A DNA stretch of 7,293 nucleotides. Source: Actinomycetota bacterium (GTDB lineage: Bacteria; Actinomycetota; Actinomycetes; Nanopelagicales; Nanopelagicaceae). Below are positions 5,502 through 7,293 of this stretch, piece by piece. Location: assembly GCA_009703165.1 (NCBI GenBank), contig WLGP01000043.1, positions 1-7,293 on the forward strand. The letters run 5' to 3'. Numbering within the stretch: position 1 is the first letter of the stretch; each line of letters opens with the position of its first letter. The position numbers and the translations under genes are program-made. The notes under the pieces were generated by a model that made no database searches, was not told where the DNA came from, and worked only from the letters and a program-made list of their open reading frames with translations.

Positions 5502-5978
5502 ATGAGTACACCACAGACATGGCTGACCCAAGAGGCAGCCGATCGCCTTCAAGCAGAGCTTGAACATCTCGAAGGTCCAGGCCGTCGCGATGTGACAGCA
5601 AAGATTGAGGCTGCGCGCGCCGAAGGTGATCTCAAAGAAAATGGTGGATACCACGCAGCTCGCGATGAGCAAGGCAAAATGGAAGCGCGTATTCGCCAGC
5701 TCAAGCAGATTTTAGAAAATGCCCACATCGGAACACCACCTGCCAGCGCAGATGGCGTCGTCGGTGCCGGCATGGTTGTGACTGCAGTGATCGCAGGAGA
5801 TGAGATGAAGTTTCTCTTGGGCTCACGCGAGATCACATCAGATGAATACGATGTTTACAGTGAGAAGTCACCACTTGGCAGCGCTGTCATGGGTGCAAAG
5901 ATCGGCGACACCGTGGCGTACACAGCACCCAATGGCAAGGCTATCTCAGTCGAAATTAAAGACGCCCGCTTTATCTAG
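5502..5978 (+). CDS. greA: Transcription elongation factor GreA
   Basis: Binds the secondary channel of RNA polymerase and stimulates cleavage of backtracked RNA 3' ends, letting stalled complexes resume. At 158 residues it has the full GreA length. The N-terminal antiparallel coiled coil (about 8-77) carries the tip motif EGDLKENGGYHAARDEQ (41-57); Asp43 and Glu46 correspond to the acidic residues that coordinate the catalytic metal. The C-terminal FKBP-like domain ends with SPLGSAVMGAKIGDTVAY and the closing IKDA strand. The start ATG 5502 has no ribosome site, in line with a leaderless or coupled mode. The order DUF4307-greA on one strand matches mycobacteria. It converges on the ABC permease gene, with 12 bases between the stops and no hairpin terminator visible. 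Confidence 0.97.
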   Translation: MSTPQTWLTQEAADRLQAELEHLEGPGRRDVTAKIEAARAEGDLKENGGYHAARDEQGKMEARIRQLKQILENAHIGTPPASADGVVGAGMVVTAVIAGDEMKFLLGSREITSDEYDVYSEKSPLGSAVMGAKIGDTVAYTAPNGKAISVEIKDARFI

Positions 5979-5990
5979 TTTCTAGTCTGG

Positions 5991-6782
5991 CTAGTTTGCA
6001 GCGCGAGCGTACTTTCGTGTGCTCAGTGGGATAAAGATCGCCATCACTACAACCATGTAGATCAGTGATGTCAGCAATGGATTCTCACTTGGGAATGATC
6101 CAGCGGTTGCACCGAACTCAGTCTCAAGACCGAAGAGCGAGCGACATCCTGCCACCATCGTTGAGACTGGATTCCACTCTGCAAAGTACTGCAGCGCACG
6201 AGGCATTCCAGTTGTTGGCGCAAAAGCATTTGATAAGAATGTCAGTGGGAATGTCACGATAAACGAAACGTTCTGGACAACTCGAGCATCCTTTGCTGAC
6301 AATCCAACAAGAACACCGACCCATGACAGGGCATAACCAAAGAGCAGCAGGAATAAGAAGCCGAGCAACATATTGCCAAATCCACCTGTTGGGCGCCATC
6401 CGACGATGTAACCGGTAATTCCCATCACTGTAAGAACAACAATATTCAGAAGGGAATCACCGAGAGTACGTCCGATAATCAGCGCAGTACGTGAAATTGG
6501 AAGAGATCTAAAGCGATCAATCAGACCCTTCTTCATATCTTCTGCCAAGCCAGATGCAGTTCCTGCAAGGGTAAAGGCAACTGTCTGCACGAAGATTCCC
6601 GGCATCAAGAGCTGTACATATCCACCAGGTTGGCCAGTATCGATAGAACCACCGAATACGTATCTAAAGAGGAGAACGAACATCACCGGCTGAATGGTTG
6701 AGAAGATCAATACTTCTGGGACGCGCACCAAGAGCAAGATCTGGCGACGAGTAATAATGAAAATATCGTTGAGATTTCTCAC
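5991..6782 (-). CDS. ABC-2 type exporter permease (DrrB-like)
   Basis: Membrane subunit of an ABC exporter, 263 residues, ABC2_membrane family. Six hydrophobic segments can be placed at about 24-44, 57-77, 105-127, 138-160, 168-187 and 238-253. The cytoplasmic block EDMKKGLIDRFRSLPISR (81-98), between the second and third helices, is the coupling-helix signature of DrrB-type permeases. The NPVSTMVAGCRSLF stretch (about 205-218) is also typical. Start is GTG 6782, overlapping the TGA of the ATPase gene by four bases (GTGA), so the two are translationally coupled and should form one transporter. DrrAB relatives move anthracyclines, lipids or glycolipids; the substrate cannot be told here. A single permease gene implies a homodimer unless another lies beyond the window. 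Confidence 0.93.
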   Translation of the reverse strand: MRNLNDIFIITRRQILLLVRVPEVLIFSTIQPVMFVLLFRYVFGGSIDTGQPGGYVQLLMPGIFVQTVAFTLAGTASGLAEDMKKGLIDRFRSLPISRTALIIGRTLGDSLLNIVVLTVMGITGYIVGWRPTGGFGNMLLGFLFLLLFGYALSWVGVLVGLSAKDARVVQNVSFIVTFPLTFLSNAFAPTTGMPRALQYFAEWNPVSTMVAGCRSLFGLETEFGATAGSFPSENPLLTSLIYMVVVMAIFIPLSTRKYARAAN

Positions 6783-7293
6783 TTGGCAACCTCTTCCTTC
6801 TTCTCTTCGGCAACATGGCCAGTCAGCGATAAAAAGACATCATCAAGGGACGGGCGCTTGAGCGCTACATCGAGTGGATGAATACCAGCTGCGTCAAGTT
6901 CACGAAGGGCTTCGATTAACGCTGTTGCACCTGTCGAAACTGGGGCTGAAATCTGGCGCATTCCCTCATCAAGGGCTGCAGCATTGCCACTGACGCGGGC
7001 AACAATCTCCATTGTCTTGGCAGTATTAGCATTATCTACAACGATCTCAAGACGCTCTCCGCCGACCTGCTTCTTCAAAGCATCTGATGTACCGCGAGCA
7101 ATCACCTTGCCGTGGTCGATCACTGCAATCTCATCTGCAAGTTGATCGGCCTCTTCCAAATACTGTGTTGTAAGTAAAAGTGTTACGCCACCCTTTACGA
7201 GTTCTTGGATAACTCCCCACATCTCTTGGCGACCACGTGGATCAAGTCCAGTTGTTGGCTCATCTAAGAAGAGAACCTTCGGTTTAACAATTA
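6779..7293 (-). CDS. ABC exporter ATP-binding protein, DrrA type (5' partial)
   Basis: C-terminal 170 residues of the ATPase partner of the adjacent permease; the gene enters from beyond base 7293, so Walker A, Q-loop and the LSGGQ signature lie outside. Present are Walker B with its catalytic Glu (LFLDEP, 7-12 of the fragment), the D-loop GLDP (15-18), and TTQYLEEADQLADEIAVIDHGKV, quoted here as its key parts TTQYLEEAD and IAVIDHGKV. The switch position usually held by His is Gln43, as I recall for the DrrA class. A C-terminal regulatory region ends with KRPSLDDVFLSLTGH, diagnostic of the DrrA/daunorubicin-resistance family. ATG 7222 is an internal Met, not the start, because the frame with Walker B continues upstream to the window edge. 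Its stop overlaps the permease GTG by four bases. Together they power export of an unknown, probably lipophilic, substrate. Confidence 0.95.
   Translation of the reverse strand, partial: IVKPKVLFLDEPTTGLDPRGRQEMWGVIQELVKGGVTLLLTTQYLEEADQLADEIAVIDHGKVIARGTSDALKKQVGGERLEIVVDNANTAKTMEIVARVSGNAAALDEGMRQISAPVSTGATALIEALRELDAAGIHPLDVALKRPSLDDVFLSLTGHVAEEKKEEVAK

Noticed and set aside
5975..5997. CTAG repeated three times, with CTAGTTT twice, between the greA and permease stops.
   Set aside because: Two copies are parts of stop codons (TAG on each strand); no hairpin or T-run, so neither a terminator nor an attachment site can be supported.
1..7293. Mobile element, CRISPR array, defence island or new multi-gene system.
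   Set aside because: Every gene except the 45-residue protein fits a known family in an ordinary chromosomal setting; no transposase, integrase, repeats array, tRNA or sharp composition change is seen.

Overview
The window reads as a compact, conserved chromosomal segment from an actinobacterium with base composition near half G+C by eye (not computed). The evidence is a fused PIN-PhoH protein of the PhoH2 type, a DUF3817 and a DUF4307 protein (both families I know mainly from Actinobacteria), a mycobacterial-style DGNRRWA cis-prenyltransferase, GreA directly downstream of DUF4307 as in Mycobacterium, and a DrrA/DrrB-type ABC pair. Short intergenic gaps, overlapping genes and moderate GC would fit a streamlined freshwater lineage such as the acI/Nanopelagicales group, but that placement is an inference.

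Layout. At 1-828 (+) lies the C-terminal part of a class I [4Fe-4S] fumarate hydratase. It converges on 850-1437 (-), a small secreted transglycosylase-like protein. A 284-base gene-free stretch (1438-1721) holds three hairpin-forming elements but no gene I can support. Next is phoH2 (1722-3026, -), preceded by a 139-base gap with a possible promoter and two short inverted repeats. From 5047 down to 3166 (-) runs a tight four-gene membrane/envelope operon: a 45-residue single-pass membrane protein, SURF1, DUF3817 and a cis-prenyl diphosphate synthase, every junction overlapping. Diverging from it, with start codons only 14 bases apart, are DUF4307 (5062-5472, +) and greA (5502-5978, +). Converging on greA is an ABC-2 exporter pair: permease (5991-6782, -) and the C-terminal part of its ATPase (6779-7293, -, running off the window).

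Function. The genes are mostly housekeeping: TCA cycle (fumarase), cell-wall turnover (transglycosylase), RNA metabolism (PhoH2), isoprenoid synthesis (cis-prenyltransferase), cytochrome oxidase assembly (SURF1), transcript cleavage by RNA polymerase (GreA) and lipid/drug export (DrrAB-like). I found no mobile element, CRISPR array, tRNA or rRNA, and no convincing undescribed system. The points most worth a second look are the leaderless-promoter architecture at DUF4307 and greA, the unannotated 45-residue membrane protein heading the SURF1 operon where mycobacteria carry mca, a bulky residue at the chain-length position of the prenyltransferase, and the inverted repeats in front of phoH2.
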